Part shown: piece by piece, positions 28,585 through 39,156 of the stretch
How the letters are laid out: every line of letters starts with the position of its first letter
Position numbering within the stretch: position 1 is the first letter of the stretch
Assembly: GCA_963741625.1 (NCBI GenBank)
Contig: CAVUIT010000012.1
Coordinates: forward strand, 1,105,641-1,169,640
Reading direction: 5' to 3'
Origin: CAWBBA01 sp963741625
GTDB lineage: Bacteria > Desulfobacterota > Desulfomonilia > Desulfomonilales > Desulfomonilaceae
DNA length: 64,000 nt
Program-made: the position numbers and the translations under genes
Notes under the pieces: generated by a model
What the model saw: only the letters and a program-made list of their open reading frames with translations
Database searches by the model: none
Told to the model about the DNA's origin: nothing

Positions 28585-30655
28585 TCAGTTTCTTGTGCCA
28601 CAGTCCTTGATCGTTCCGAATCCTGCGGGAAGCTTGGTTCTTTTGTCCCCCACAGGCTCCTTCAAGTTGTTCTCTCGTCAGATCCTTCGCTTGAGACAGG
28701 TCAACACCCTGAAGCTCCGTATCTTGAAACTTGGCTTTCGCAAATCCAGCACTGCGCACATTCGCGCCTTGCAGTTTTGTTCCCTCAAGATTGGTTCTCC
28801 CGAGATTGGCTCCTCAAGATTTGCCTCTTGCAGAATCGCTTTTTGAAGTTTCGCGTGAAACAAATCAGCGCCATTTAGCTGTGCCTTCCAAAGGGACGCG
28901 TTGGGCATTCTAGCATGTTTAGTTTGGCACCCTGCAGGTCAGCTTCTCCGAGATCGGCTTTCTCAAGATTTGCTTCTTCCAGATATGCTTTTTGAAGCTG
29001 AGCCCCATACAGATTAGCGTCATTGAGCTGTGCTCTCCAAAGAGTTGCGCCGGGCATTGTAGCACTTTTGAGTTTGGCACCCCGCAAGTCAGCATTATCG
29101 AGATGAGCGCCAGAGAGTTTTGCGTGTTCCAACTGAGCGTTCCGCAACTTGGCCCAGTTCAGTGACGATTCACGAAGGTCGGCCTCCGAAAAGTTCGCTC
29201 CCTGGAGATCGGCTTCGGCCAGAGTGGCTTTGGCCAGGAATGCTCCTGTGCCGTTTGCTCCGCGCAGGTTTACTCCAGCCAGAAGTGCTCCCTTCACGCC
29301 AACGAGATTTTCACGATCCGCGTCCGTGAGACGAAACCAATCATCAGGCCTATGAGAAACGACGCTGTAGCTGAGATCTGGACAAAACCATTTCCGTGAA
29401 AACGTCATTTCATCTTTAACATCTGGATTAATCCATGCTTCATCCTTTCCAATCCACTCAGGGTACAAACACCGCCACCGTAACCAACCAAGGACTTATG
29501 AGTACCGCCGCAACGATAACAATGACTATCCGATACCGCGCCACAAGCTGGTACCCCCGCCGATGGCTGCCCTCGTCCGCGCACGGTTGTGGATGTTTTT
29601 CCCCCTTCAGAGTCTCGGCGGTCAAGCAATATGTAGCTATTCCAAACCCAATAGTTAAAGTTAGAAGGGCGATGTGCCAAGCCGTGCCCCAAATCTCATG
29701 TACTCGAAGATATCTCAGCCAACAAAGAATTATCGTGAAAGGGATCAGTCCCCAGGCGGAAGCGAAAGACGCAGCAACCCGCAACCAGGTCAGTGGAGGA
29801 CGATTCTTTTCCAAGATTGGGACGTATTGGTGTGCTAACCCGACCAGAAACAGGGGGTAAGCTTTCTCTTCCAGGCCGACTCCATCGGGGAAAACTGATG
29901 GCAGGCTTGCAAGCCCATCCCATAAATATTGCAACTGAAAATGCAGGTACAAGTATAGACTGAGCAATATCAGCGGCATCAGCCAAAAAAAGATGATGAT
30001 GGGCACATTGATTTGGACGACAGGCAGCAGCGTGGATCCGGAATGGGCCACAAGAACTCCATCTGTGGTTACAATCACGGTCACCGCGGCAAAGAAGCAG
30101 GCACCAACAGTGGCCCACAGTAAATTCCTTGCTTGAACCGAGATATCCGAGACATGGTCAAGGCCAACAAATTTGCCGACGTCGGCAGGGAGTTGGGCAT
30201 TTAACAAGTCCGTCCCACTGAGTTGGCACTGAACTAGGCCCTGGACCTTGGTCAAATCGACCTCGTGCAATTTCGAACCGTATAGGACAGCGTCATACAT
30301 TTGCGCATTTTGAAGATTTGCGCCTGTTAAATCCGTTTTCCTGAGAACAGCCCCTCTCAGGTTGCTCTCATTCAATTGCGCGTGAGAGAGGTCTGCGCCC
30401 GTGAGATCCAAATTGTGAAGGTCCGCGCCAGCTGAGATCTGCATTTCGGAAGATCGCCATTCGGAGATCCGCATTTTCAAAATCAAGACGCCGCAAATCG
30501 TGGCTAGACAGGTCAGCACGGATCCCCTCTTTGCCTCCGGTGTCCAGCCAGGTACGATGGCTCTCGAGGATGCTCGCTAGCCTCTCCTGTGTCATCTCGC
30601 TGCGTTGGGGTGTGTTGAGGGAGCCTGTGGCAGTAGCATCAGCGCTGGAGGACAT
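28585..30655 (-). CDS. Membrane pentapeptide-repeat protein (five frame breaks)
   Basis: The joined gene of about 690 residues has an N-terminal pentapeptide block (A(D/N)Lxx repeats, with LDLTGADLSHAQLNESNLRG), about six membrane helices (roughly 30150-29470), and a second long pentapeptide block ending in DLTREQLEGACGDKRTKLP. Breaks are at about 30430, 29465, 28910, 28812 and in a GGGGG run near 28650. Correcting the last one gives the family-typical ending KDCGTRN and a stop at 28585-28587. That each break restores the repeat phase argues for sequence errors rather than old decay. The start is ATG 30655 with GGAGG. Pentapeptide blocks form right-handed beta-helices used in protein contacts; the specific role is unknown. 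Confidence 0.75.
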
Positions 30656-30801
30656 CACTCCGCCTCCTCTCTTTTGTGTCAGACGAGTTATTTTGAACTG
30701 AGGGGGACCCCTCTGTCCCGACCGCCTCGCCCGTCAACTGAAACTGTCGAACAACCACCAGTGTCAATAAAGCAGACCTGACAATACCTATTCTGCCGGC
30801 C

Positions 30802-31110
30802 TCAAGAAAAAAGTCCATGGAAGAAATCTTCGATTCTATCTATCGCATCTCCAAGCCTCTCCAGTCTGTTTTCGTATTCTCTTTCTGCAATGCTTAACAG
30901 AAATTCGTCACCAATCTTTATATCTTTGTAGCTCATGTCCAATATGTATTCTTTGCCTGAAGCATCCACTGCAAAGACGTGGCAGGCTGGATGTCTGTCC
31001 TTAGATTCCACAATCCAGCCACCCGTATTTGCAATTCTAATATCTATAATGTCTTTATTGATCTCGACGGACCCAGGAGGAGCCACAATTTCGTTAGTGG
31101 CTAGCTTCAA
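30802..31110 (-). CDS. Hypothetical protein with C-terminal amphipathic helix
   Basis: This 102-residue protein is not recognised. The N-terminal two thirds read as beta strands (EINKDIIDIRIANTGGWIVES; CHVFAVDASGKEYILD) and the last third is a charged helix (AEREYENRLERLGDAIDRIEDFFHGLF). The start appears to be TTG with GGGGA upstream. It lies between the pentapeptide gene and the metallophosphoesterase on the same strand, so it may be in one transcript with them. Confidence 0.5.
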   Translation of the reverse strand: MKLATNEIVAPPGSVEINKDIIDIRIANTGGWIVESKDRHPACHVFAVDASGKEYILDMSYKDIKIGDEFLLSIAEREYENRLERLGDAIDRIEDFFHGLFS

Positions 31111-31192
31111 ACCGACATTTCCCCATCCGCCTTGGTGGGTATCCCCGTAAACGAAAGTAATCCCGTCGAATCCATTCAGTGAGCCAAAACCG

Positions 31193-32184
31193 TCAGCGGA
31201 GGTATTTCATCATATGTTTTAGAAAATGCTGTTGCCACAAATCTAGATTTCCTTTTTTCAACGAGTGCGTATTGGGAACAAGAGGCTCAATTCTCGTCGA
31301 CTCCTTTTCGAAGTCTTCCCATGGAATCAGAGCAGTCTCGCGTGGCTTCTCCCTGGGGGATTCCGTGTCAAATCGGAATAGTCTCCTCAAATACCAAATC
31401 TCATCTGCCTTGGTGCACGGATTGTTGTCGGCGCTTTCCCAAATAGTGTCAACGAATCGATGAATCCTGAATTCATAATCTGCCAAATCCGTTGCACCTT
31501 TTACGTCTTTTCCCACGACTATATTGAGATCCGCAAACGGTCCACCCGCAGCTAATAATCGCTGTGTACGTAAAGAACACACATCAGATCTGAAGCCGGT
31601 GCCATGAGCGAATACACATAATCTATTATTAAATTGTCTGGCGTATATGGGATTTGCTAGCACAAAATCAAGCTCATTGCCCGTTCCAAATCTTTCAACT
31701 ATATCATTCCACACCGTCCCAAATGGGTACTCGAAAAAGATGCTTAAAATCTCTTCGGTCTCAGGAGCCTGTATCCTGCCAAGGCTAGGGTTAATTATGT
31801 CAATTCCTTCGGGATCTCTCAGTGATTTTCCAGACATCCTTACCCCGATTTGAGTGATCGGAAATATAATTGGTCCATAAGGTATGGTCATGGTTTCCTA
31901 TCACGTAGACCAGTTTCTTAACTTTTGCCAGCGCTTAGCAACGTACGAATTAATGCTCCTGTCTGGGTCTGTATTTCTGATGTTGAGGACAGAGTTCTGT
32001 CGGGAATATCCCCCACCAGTATTAGTTCGTCTACTTCCAAAGGAGTCGTGATCGGATCAACATTCTTATCATTGAATTTGGTTCGCAGCGCATACCAGAG
32101 TTCCTGCAATCCTCTGGGAAAAGAAAGCAACGAATTAGGCTCTCCGACATGCGTGTCAGAAATGGCCAAGCATTTAAGTCGCAT
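31193..32184 (-). CDS. Calcineurin-like metallophosphoesterase (frameshifted)
   Basis: The first ~85 residues show the dimetal motifs SDTHVGEP (D-x-H) and LVGDIPDR (GD). A third motif, YVIGNHDH, is readable in another frame at about 31895-31915. The last part (31193-31891) contains FAHGTGFRSDV, matching the C-terminal GH motif, in yet another frame. So at least two breaks lie between 31880 and 31930 and the joined protein is ~330 residues. AGAGGGGGAA precedes the ATG. These enzymes cleave phosphomonoesters or diesters, and the target is unknown. It may be inactive if the breaks are real. Confidence 0.7.
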
Positions 32185-32284
32185 TGCTGTTCCCCCTCTT
32201 TAAATTATTTGAACGACATCGCTCGATCACACTGTATCTTCTTAATTCAACCGACATCCCAGTTAAATTGATGGCAATCTACCG

Positions 32285-32392
32285 CTATAGCCACACGGTT
32301 TTCAGTAGTACCAAAATCAATAGCGCGATTGTCAACAAAAGGCAAAGGAATTGTGGGCGTGAGATTTTATCCGGCATGAGCTTGGTCGGCAT
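32285..32392 (-). CDS. Possible 35-residue single-helix membrane peptide
   Basis: This short frame starts at ATG 32392 with GGGGGTGA upstream. It has a polar basic start, one clear membrane helix (FLCLLLTIALLILVLL) and a short end KTVWL. It lies between the tyrosinase and metallophosphoesterase genes on the same strand. No family is recognised. The support is the helix and the ribosome site only. Confidence 0.3.
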   Translation of the reverse strand: MPTKLMPDKISRPQFLCLLLTIALLILVLLKTVWL

Positions 32393-32485
32393 ATCTTCAC
32401 CCCCGTTAAGTCGCGGTCCGATTAGGAGGAGTTGCCGTCCGGTCTGGCAGGTCAGGCGGGAGTGCCTACCAGACCGGCATCACAT

Positions 32486-33286
32486 TCACTCATAAGCATA
32501 GCCGAGACTGGTAATACTCATGGCATCATCAATTGTCTCGGCCCACGGATCGAGGACACGGTCCGCTCCGGCCAACTGTGGCATCTGTCCGGGATTGGTT
32601 TGTTGCCATTTAGCCCATTCATGATCTATAAACGCGTGATGGAGCCAGAAGACAGGATCGGCAGGTGAATACATGATATCGGTCATGGTCCCGGCCCCAT
32701 TCTCGCCCAAGCCGCCCGTCCACATGTGGACCGTGTTATGCACGCTCTCCAAAGCACGTGTGAATTGAAGGTAGGTGGATTTGCTTTGTGCGTTATCAAG
32801 GTCAGCTTCGGTGGGAAGATCAGGAGTATCAGGATCAGTTCCAGGATATCTAGTGACAATCAGAGGTGTTCCATTCAGATCCGTGACTCCCTGCGGCAGA
32901 AAATCATTGAGCCACTCCGGGACCTCACGGTCATTGGCCCAATCCCAGTAAGGAATGTAGAGGCTCGGATCAATCACTCGAAGTTCGGCTTCCATCTTTA
33001 TCAAGTAAATGCGATGCCAGGGCAAGAAGCGCCGCGTGCCCACAGGCCCATTCATTGAATGCATTCTGTGGTCCATGTTGGCATGGATGCCGACTATCCT
33101 GCTGTAGTTTCCTTGGGTGGTGAGAACTTCAATTGCTGAACGAAAGGCTTGCGGAAAATCCGGTCCGACATTCTTTTGATTCTTTCGAACAACTGCGGTG
33201 ACCGCACCAGCGAGAGCAAAGAAGTGTGTGGGTGATATGTCAAATGGTATCGGATAGTTGCGCGAGTACGAATAGACGCCGTTCAT
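32486..33286 (-). CDS. Tyrosinase-family type-3 copper protein
   Basis: This 266-residue protein has both copper sites. CuA is represented by IHANMDHRMHS and FLPWHRIYL, and CuB by VHNTVHMWTGG and DPVFWLHHAFIDHEWAKW. YIPYWDWA is a typical tyrosinase/haemocyanin core sequence. No signal peptide is seen. The family oxidises phenols with O2 or carries oxygen, which is surprising beside anaerobic pathways. It could serve in oxygen defence, or in peptide or phenol modification during air exposure (inference). The ATG has GAAGGAGG upstream. The gene is unbroken, with GC content and codon use like its neighbours by eye. Confidence 0.88.
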   Translation of the reverse strand: MNGVYSYSRNYPIPFDISPTHFFALAGAVTAVVRKNQKNVGPDFPQAFRSAIEVLTTQGNYSRIVGIHANMDHRMHSMNGPVGTRRFLPWHRIYLIKMEAELRVIDPSLYIPYWDWANDREVPEWLNDFLPQGVTDLNGTPLIVTRYPGTDPDTPDLPTEADLDNAQSKSTYLQFTRALESVHNTVHMWTGGLGENGAGTMTDIMYSPADPVFWLHHAFIDHEWAKWQQTNPGQMPQLAGADRVLDPWAETIDDAMSITSLGYAYE

Positions 33287-33562
33287 TTTCTGCCTCCTTC
33301 CAGTTAGCCGAGGATCTGACTGATGCCCGCCTCAATCTTGAATTATAGGTGTCGATAAGGGCCATTATCTCAGGGCCGCATCTGTGCCGGTTTCAAGCTT
33401 GCGTCAGACTCCTACGATTTGTACCCATGATTTCGGAGGCACAGAACCAAAAGCTTTTCGGCCTGAGCGGCCCCTCTCGGGTTCCAACGGTTTTTCGTGA
33501 GCTAGGCTATATCGCACAGCGCCAATTCATTCTGGAAGGGCAGGTAATGATAGTTGGAGTGA

Positions 33563-33844
33563 TTATCTTTTCCCCATAAATACCCTAGAGTCGGTTGCAA
33601 TGCCATCGAAACCCACAATTCTGCGCCACGGCGTACCAACTATCAATTGTGTCTGCGGGGCCATCATCACTAATTCGCCGTGACTGTGTGGCAACGAATC
33701 TTCAACATCGATCTGATCAATAGTTGGGAAGCAGCCCCGGGTCACTGGTGTATCTAATTGCCCGGGTCCTGCAACCGACTCCGAAAGGTGCCCCCCTTCC
33801 ATACAAGGTGTCTTCATTCGGGTTTTCCAAATTTCTTGTCGCAA
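33563..33844 (-). CDS. Hypothetical protein
   Basis: This 93-residue frame (TTG start, or ATG at 33817) is in an otherwise empty 1-kb stretch. The second half (MMAPQTQLIVGTPWRRIVGFDGIATDSRVF) has the strand-turn rhythm of small beta proteins such as PAAR-like caps, but I do not recognise a family. The ribosome site is weak. The rest of 33287-34309 holds one hairpin and one promoter candidate. Confidence 0.35.
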   Translation of the reverse strand: MRQEIWKTRMKTPCMEGGHLSESVAGPGQLDTPVTRGCFPTIDQIDVEDSLPHSHGELVMMAPQTQLIVGTPWRRIVGFDGIATDSRVFMGKR

Positions 33845-33960
33845 CTTTTAAGCAGGTTTCGTGCCAAGTTCAGGGCGCGCAACACTCTGGATAAACAAGA
33901 TGAAATATTAGCAAGTTATGAATTCGGTGAGAGTTGAAGGGGTCTAATCTTAGAATGAGT

Positions 33961-33985
33961 CGGCCGGGTAATTCATGTCCGGCCG
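33961..33985. other. Perfect 7-bp GC-rich hairpin
   Basis: CGGCCGG and CCGGCCG are separated by 11 bases. No T-run follows on either strand, so it is not a classic terminator. It lies about 350 bp upstream of the mannoside operon and may be a binding site or a repeat fragment. Confidence 0.35.
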
Positions 33986-34185
33986 TAATGCGCATCGTGG
34001 CAATCTCCCATTATATCCGGGAGTTAGCGCTTCAAGAGATGGGCATAAAATACGCCTCCATGTGTAGGTTTCACCCTTAATTTGTCCGTCTGAAGGTCCT
34101 GGACCAAGTTTTGTGCACGGAATGGTGTACCGCCTGAAAGGTGCGCTCAGTCATTAACTGATCGGCTGCTCCCAGACTGCTGGGC

Positions 34186-34214
34186 TTGACAAAAATAGCC
34201 CAATCACCCAAAAT
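34186..34214 (+). promoter_or_regulatory. Candidate sigma-70-type promoter of the mannoside operon
   Basis: A perfect -35 TTGACA (34186-34191) is followed after 17 bases by CAAAAT (34209-34214), a 4/6 match to the -10. It lies ~95 bp upstream of the first glycosyltransferase gene. Confidence 0.4.
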
Positions 34215-34309
34215 GTATTATGTAGAAGTGAGGGCTGCCTGAAATACTCACTTGATTAACGAATTAAATCAGTAGTCCAGCGGGCTTTGCAAGCAAGGAG
34301 TCCAAATAT

Positions 34310-36602
34310 GTGGGAGCACGTGTGATAAGAGGCAAACTCGGAGCCCCTGTATTGGTATCAGATCTCGACATAGTATATGTGGGAACCTTCGTTCCGAAAC
34401 GATGCGGAATTGCGACATTCGCAAACGATCTAGGTGACTCCGTCGCGCAAGAAATGGGGAGTAAACCTTACCGCGTTGTTGCCCTTACCGACCGGGCAGG
34501 AGGGTACGACTACCCATCCGAGGTTACGTTTGAGATTCGCCAGAATGTAATTCGCGATTACGCCCTGGCCGCGGAATATCTTAACGGGTCGTCAGCTCAG
34601 ATAGTCAGCCTGCAGCACGAATTCGGGATCTACGGAGGCGACGCCGGCAAATACCTCTCAGTGTTGCTGTGCCATTTGAAGAAGCCCGTAATAACGACTC
34701 TTCATACGATTTTAGAGAATCCCTCTAGGGACTACCGGGAAGCATTTGATGACGTCATAAACTGCTCTCAAAGACTTGTTACGATGAGCCAAACCGGTGC
34801 CAAGATGCTCCGGGAGATATATGGCGTTCCCGAGAGCAAGATCTCAATAATACATCATGGTGTTCATGACGTTCCTTTTGTTGATTCCAATTTCTATAAG
34901 GAACAGTTTAATGTAGAGGGTTTAACAGTGCTTCTTACCTTCGGGTTGCTGAGCCCCAATAAGGGGATAGAAACTGCCCTGGAGGCACTGCCCGCTGTTG
35001 TGGAGAAATACCCGAACACTGTTTACATCATTCTTGGGGCAACGCACCCTGAAGTTAAGAAAGTCTACGGTGAAGCGTATCGATTATCACTGGAGCGAAA
35101 AGCCAGGGACCTGAAAATTGTGAACAATGTGGTATTTCAAAATAGATTTGTTGATCTGCAGGAATTAACGGAATATGTTTCTTGTTGTGATATTTATATA
35201 ACGCCATATTTGGCCAAAGAGCAGATAACTTCGGGCACACTTGCCTATGCTGTGGGAATGGGAAAGGCTGTAGTTTCTACCCCCTATTGGTATGCCCAGG
35301 AATTGCTCGCGGATTCACGGGGAGTCCTGGTAGATTTCGGCGACGTTAAGGGAATGGCCGACTCGCTCAGCGATTTGATAGGCGACTCGGTACGGCGCAA
35401 CAGGATGCGGAAGTCAGCCTATGAGTACGGGCGCACTATGGTATGGCGTGAGGTGGGGCGCCAGTATGTGGAAATGTTTCTGGATGTGCTCCACGAGAGA
35501 GAGAATCTCGATGTGGGGTCTATCTGGAAGCAGAAGATGCTGCCTCAGACCACTCTCCCCGAGTTGAAGCTCGATCATCTCGTGTCTCTGTCCGATAACG
35601 TCGGTCTGTTGCAACACGCTTGTTTCGGCATACCGGATCGTGATCACGGTTATAGCGCTGACGATGTTGGTCGGGGACTTGCGGCAATCATGACACTTTA
35701 TAATCAGCAGAAGGACGAGCAAGTTCTTCCCTGGATCCGCACTTATGTCAGCTTTCTGAAACATTCACAGACGGAAACAGGCCTTTTCCACAATTTCATG
35801 TCCTACGATCGAAGATTCCAGGATGACCACGGGAGCGACGATACTCTTGGCAGAGTGCTTTGGGGCCTCGGAACCGTTGTGAGATGGGGCCCCAAAGAGC
35901 AGATTCGTGCTCTGGCTCAAGACATGATGGACAAGGCCACACCCAGGATACTCGAGATTGAGGCGCCGAGAGCCATGGCCTATACAATTATCGGCATTGA
36001 CCACCTCTTGCAAAAGTTCGAGGGAGCAAGTCAATTCAGACGACTCCTGGTGCAGTTGGCTGACGACCTGGTCACTTTATACAAAGGGAACAGGACCGCG
36101 AGACTGGCACTGGTTCGAGGACGTAATCACTTACGGAAATGCTAAAATCCCCGAGGCCCTGCTGAGAGCTTACCAGGTAACCCAAAACAAAGAGTACCTG
36201 GATATTGCCCTGGAATCGCTGGATTTTCTCACCACGGAGCAGTGGAATGGAGTATATTTTGAGCTTATCGGCAATGAAGGTTGGTACCCTAAAGGTGGAG
36301 AGAAAGCCTTTTTTGGCCAGCAACCCGTAGATGCGGGGTACCTGGTGGAAGCCTACGTTGCGGCGTCAGAGGTGAGCGACAAGTACAAGTACCTGGAACT
36401 GGCTCGGCTTGCTTTTGAGTGGTTCCTGGGCCGAAACAGACTGAATGCTGCTCTTTACGATTTTGCCGATGGCTCTGTGGCTGATGGGATGGACTCCAAC
36501 GGGATCAGTGCAAACCAGGGCGCGGAATCCGTGGTGTGCTACCTTCTTGCGGTCCTCGCTCTTTCTGAGCTCAAGGCTCAAAGAATTCAACCTCCCAAGT
36601 GA
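34310..36602 (+). CDS. GT4-type glycosyltransferase with C-terminal helical-barrel domain (one frameshift)
   Basis: This protein is about 763 residues after joining. The N-terminal half is a GT-B fold retaining glycosyltransferase: GTFVPKRCGIATFANDL at the start, LLTFGLLSPNKGIETALEALP at the nucleotide-sugar domain, and SGTLAYAVGMGKAVVSTPY as the E-x7-E-like region. The C-terminal half (from about residue 410) is helical with FHNFMSYDRRF, a Glu/Trp-rich core and DWHWFEDVITYGNAKIP, like an (alpha/alpha)6 glycosidase-type domain. The break near 36085-36105 separates the two readings. The GTG start is preceded by AAGGAG. It leads an operon with GH130, GMP and PMI functions, so the donor is probably GDP-mannose (inference). 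Confidence 0.82.
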
Positions 36603-36904
36603 GAACCCACCCATTCACTTGCTGTCTGAGTTATAGATGGTGAGCGTCTCCACACGGCTACTCCCGGCTCCAGCGGCCTTCGTGTCTTTCCTTAGGTTGC
36701 TCCGTGGCGAGTGCTGCCTACGATGTTTGCCACTTGAAAAAGGAGACTCTTTGGGGTAGAAGCCCCGTGAACGGAGTTGTATGTCCTGCAGCAGGCATGC
36801 AATGCTTCCGACAGAATCTAAAGCATTTTTGTGCGCTGCGCGGCCGCGAATCCAATCGATTCGCGGGAACCTGAGCGTATTAAAAATAGGAAAAAGGACT
36901 TTCG
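36603..36904. other. Intergenic gap within the mannoside cluster
   Basis: About 300 bp with no supportable gene. A short GGGG...CCCC stem occurs around 36753-36766. AAGGA before the next ATG is the ribosome site. No clear promoter or terminator was identified. Confidence 0.3.
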
Positions 36905-38137
36905 ATGAGCGATTCAGGCCCCATAGTCATGATTTCAAGCTATCCGCCCCGCCTCTGTGGAATCGGAACTTTTGCCGAGGAGGCGAGGGAATTCATCCAG
37001 AAGGCCAACCCGAAAAGGGAAGTATTGGTAATAAGTCATACTGACGGTCAAGGGGAAGGCGTATTTCCCATTATTGACATGTCCCAGAGGGATTGGTGGA
37101 AGACTGTGGCCAAAAAAATATATGAATTGCGCCCGTACGCAGTCCATCTGGAACACGAATATGGCCTGTACGAGCACTATGACTCGAGAGGGCAGGGAGA
37201 CGGAAACGAAGGATTCCTGGACTTGCTGGAGGCAATCAATGAATTTCCTACTATTGTTGAACCCCATACCGTGCATGGCAGGCTGACGGATTTTGAGGCG
37301 AATTTCGTCTACAAAATGTGCGAACGGGCGCGAGTTGTCCTGTTCAAATGCCATTACCAAAAGTGGCGGTTGGAGTGGAATTTCGTCGGGCGAGGATGGC
37401 AAACGCCGAGGAACGTAATGGTTGTGCCTCACGGCGCCAGGCCTGATAAACGGTGGGGAATTGAGGATGTCCCAGCCCTCAGAGAAGAGCTGGGCTTGGA
37501 CAAGGTCGAAAACTTCGGCAAACACCTCGTGGGCATGGTCGGATGGATACAGTCCAACAAGCGATGGGATATCCTGACTTCAATGTGGGAAGACATTCAT
37601 GCCGAAATCCTTGCTCGATCAGGACACAACTGGGACCTTTTGGCCGCGGGATCCATGAGGGATCCTAACCACCTTTCCGACTTCAATCACTACCGCGAGC
37701 AATTGAAGGTCCTGGAAGGGAAAGGGATTGCCCATTACTTTGAGTTCGTTCCACGTGGAGAAATATATTACAAGGTTATGGCCGTTTGCGATTTCATAGT
37801 CTTGCCTTCTACAGACGAGACTCAATCTGGAACACTTGCCCGAATTATTGCGCTCAACAAACCATATATAACCACGGCCCCAATGGAGGGGCTGACGGCT
37901 CAAACCTTGGAAAGCGGAGGCGGGTTGCTGTTCACCAACAAGGAAATGTTGAAGGACGAGGTGATCGCGATGGCTTGTAACGAAGATCTCCGACTGCGCC
38001 TGGGCGAAAACCTCAAGAAATATCTTGACGAAGTAGTTTCATGGGAATTGGTGGCCAGGCAGTACAACGAGGCGTACGAGTTGGCTCGGCAATCTGTGGC
38101 CACTGGACAGCCGGTGGAACTGCCACTTGAATTCTGA
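36905..38137 (+). CDS. GT4-like glycosyltransferase
   Basis: This intact 410-residue GT-B protein opens with VMISSYPPRLCGIGTFAEEA, the same start pattern as the previous gene, and shows VGMVGWIQSNKRWDIL, YFEFVPRGEIYYKVMAVCDFIVLPS and ETQSGTLARIIALNKP. The last two form the donor-binding C-terminal domain with the conserved acidic and Gly residues. LEHEYGLYEHYDSRGQG is a distinctive acceptor-side loop. AAGGA precedes the ATG. It probably adds a second sugar to the product of the first transferase. Specificity is not determinable from sequence alone. Confidence 0.82.
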   Translation: MSDSGPIVMISSYPPRLCGIGTFAEEAREFIQKANPKREVLVISHTDGQGEGVFPIIDMSQRDWWKTVAKKIYELRPYAVHLEHEYGLYEHYDSRGQGDGNEGFLDLLEAINEFPTIVEPHTVHGRLTDFEANFVYKMCERARVVLFKCHYQKWRLEWNFVGRGWQTPRNVMVVPHGARPDKRWGIEDVPALREELGLDKVENFGKHLVGMVGWIQSNKRWDILTSMWEDIHAEILARSGHNWDLLAAGSMRDPNHLSDFNHYREQLKVLEGKGIAHYFEFVPRGEIYYKVMAVCDFIVLPSTDETQSGTLARIIALNKPYITTAPMEGLTAQTLESGGGLLFTNKEMLKDEVIAMACNEDLRLRLGENLKKYLDEVVSWELVARQYNEAYELARQSVATGQPVELPLEF

Positions 38138-38163
38138 TGAATGCATCTGAGGACACCTGAAAT

Positions 38164-39136
38164 ATGACATATGCGCCGGGCAACCGTTATCGCGAGCTAT
38201 TCACAAGGCATGAAGCAAACCCAATCCTCACCTATCGCGACTGGCCGTATCCTGTAAATTCAGTGTTCAATCCTGGCGCAACGATGGTCAATGGCCAGTA
38301 CCTGCTGTTGGTGAGGGTAGAGGACCGACGAGGATTCTCTCATTTGTGCGCGGCACGCAGCAACAACGGAATCACCGACTGGATAATCGATCAGAAGCCC
38401 ACATTTGAGCCGTGGCCTGAAAAATACCCTGAAGAGATTTGGGGCATGGAAGACCCTCGAGTGACGTGGATAGACGATCCAGGGCTCTGGGTCATAACCT
38501 ACACCGCCTATTCGCAAGCGGGACCGCTGGTGTCTCTCGCCACGACCCCTGACTTCCACAACTTCGAGAGGCTTGGCCCTGTCATGCCTCCAGAGGATAA
38601 AGACGCTGCCGTCTTTCCGGTCAAATTCAAAGGTCGATACGCGATGCTCCACAGGCCTGTTGCCCATGTTCCCCGGAGCCGGAGCGCATATCTGGATTTC
38701 TTTTTCTCCGGACTTAAAACACTGGGGAGATCATCAATTGGTGATACCGGCAAAACGAGGTGGGTGGTGGGATGCCAACAAGATCGGGCTCGCGCCGCCT
38801 CCACTTCAAACCCCGGAGGGATGGCTGATCCTTTATCACGGGGTGCGTCAGACCGTGAGCGGTAGCATCTACAGACTTGGACTGGCCCTGTTGGATCTTG
38901 ACGACCCAACCCGCGTGCTCAGGAGATCGGATCGTTGGGTTTTCGGGCCGGATGCCTCGTATGAGCGGGAAGGGGACGTGGACGGCGTAGTATTTCCCTG
39001 CGGATGGATTGCCCAGGGAGATGAAATCAAGCTATACTATGGCGGGGCTGATACGTGCGTAGCCCTAGCTACCGGTAATTTAAGCGATTTGTTAGAATTT
39101 GTAAGAAGTTGTCCAGAGGGAAGTGGGCATGACTAA
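38164..39136 (+). CDS. GH130 glycoside phosphorylase/hydrolase, copy 1 (one frameshift)
   Basis: This five-bladed beta-propeller protein of GH130 is about 323 residues after joining. Conserved stretches are EANPILTYRDWPYPVNSVFNPG, LVRVEDRRGFSHLC, the catalytic-acid region GMEDPR (Asp about residue 95), TAYSQAGPLVSLA, LHRPVAH, WWDANKIGLAPPPLQTPEGW, LYHGV and YYGGADT. The C4 run at 38671-38674 should be C3; the corrected frame gives HVPGAGAHIWISFSPDLKHWGDH. GH130 enzymes phosphorolyse or hydrolyse beta-mannosides. The Arg/His near LHRP and the His of YHG are the kind of residues that bind phosphate in phosphorylases, so phosphorolysis is favoured. The ATG has GAGGACACC upstream. Confidence 0.85.
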
Positions 39137-39156
39137 TTAATTTCGGAGGCCAGGGA

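Noticed and set aside
28501..28846. Plus-strand frames over the pentapeptide gene
   Set aside because: The minus strand gives a continuous pentapeptide repeat once single-base breaks are corrected.
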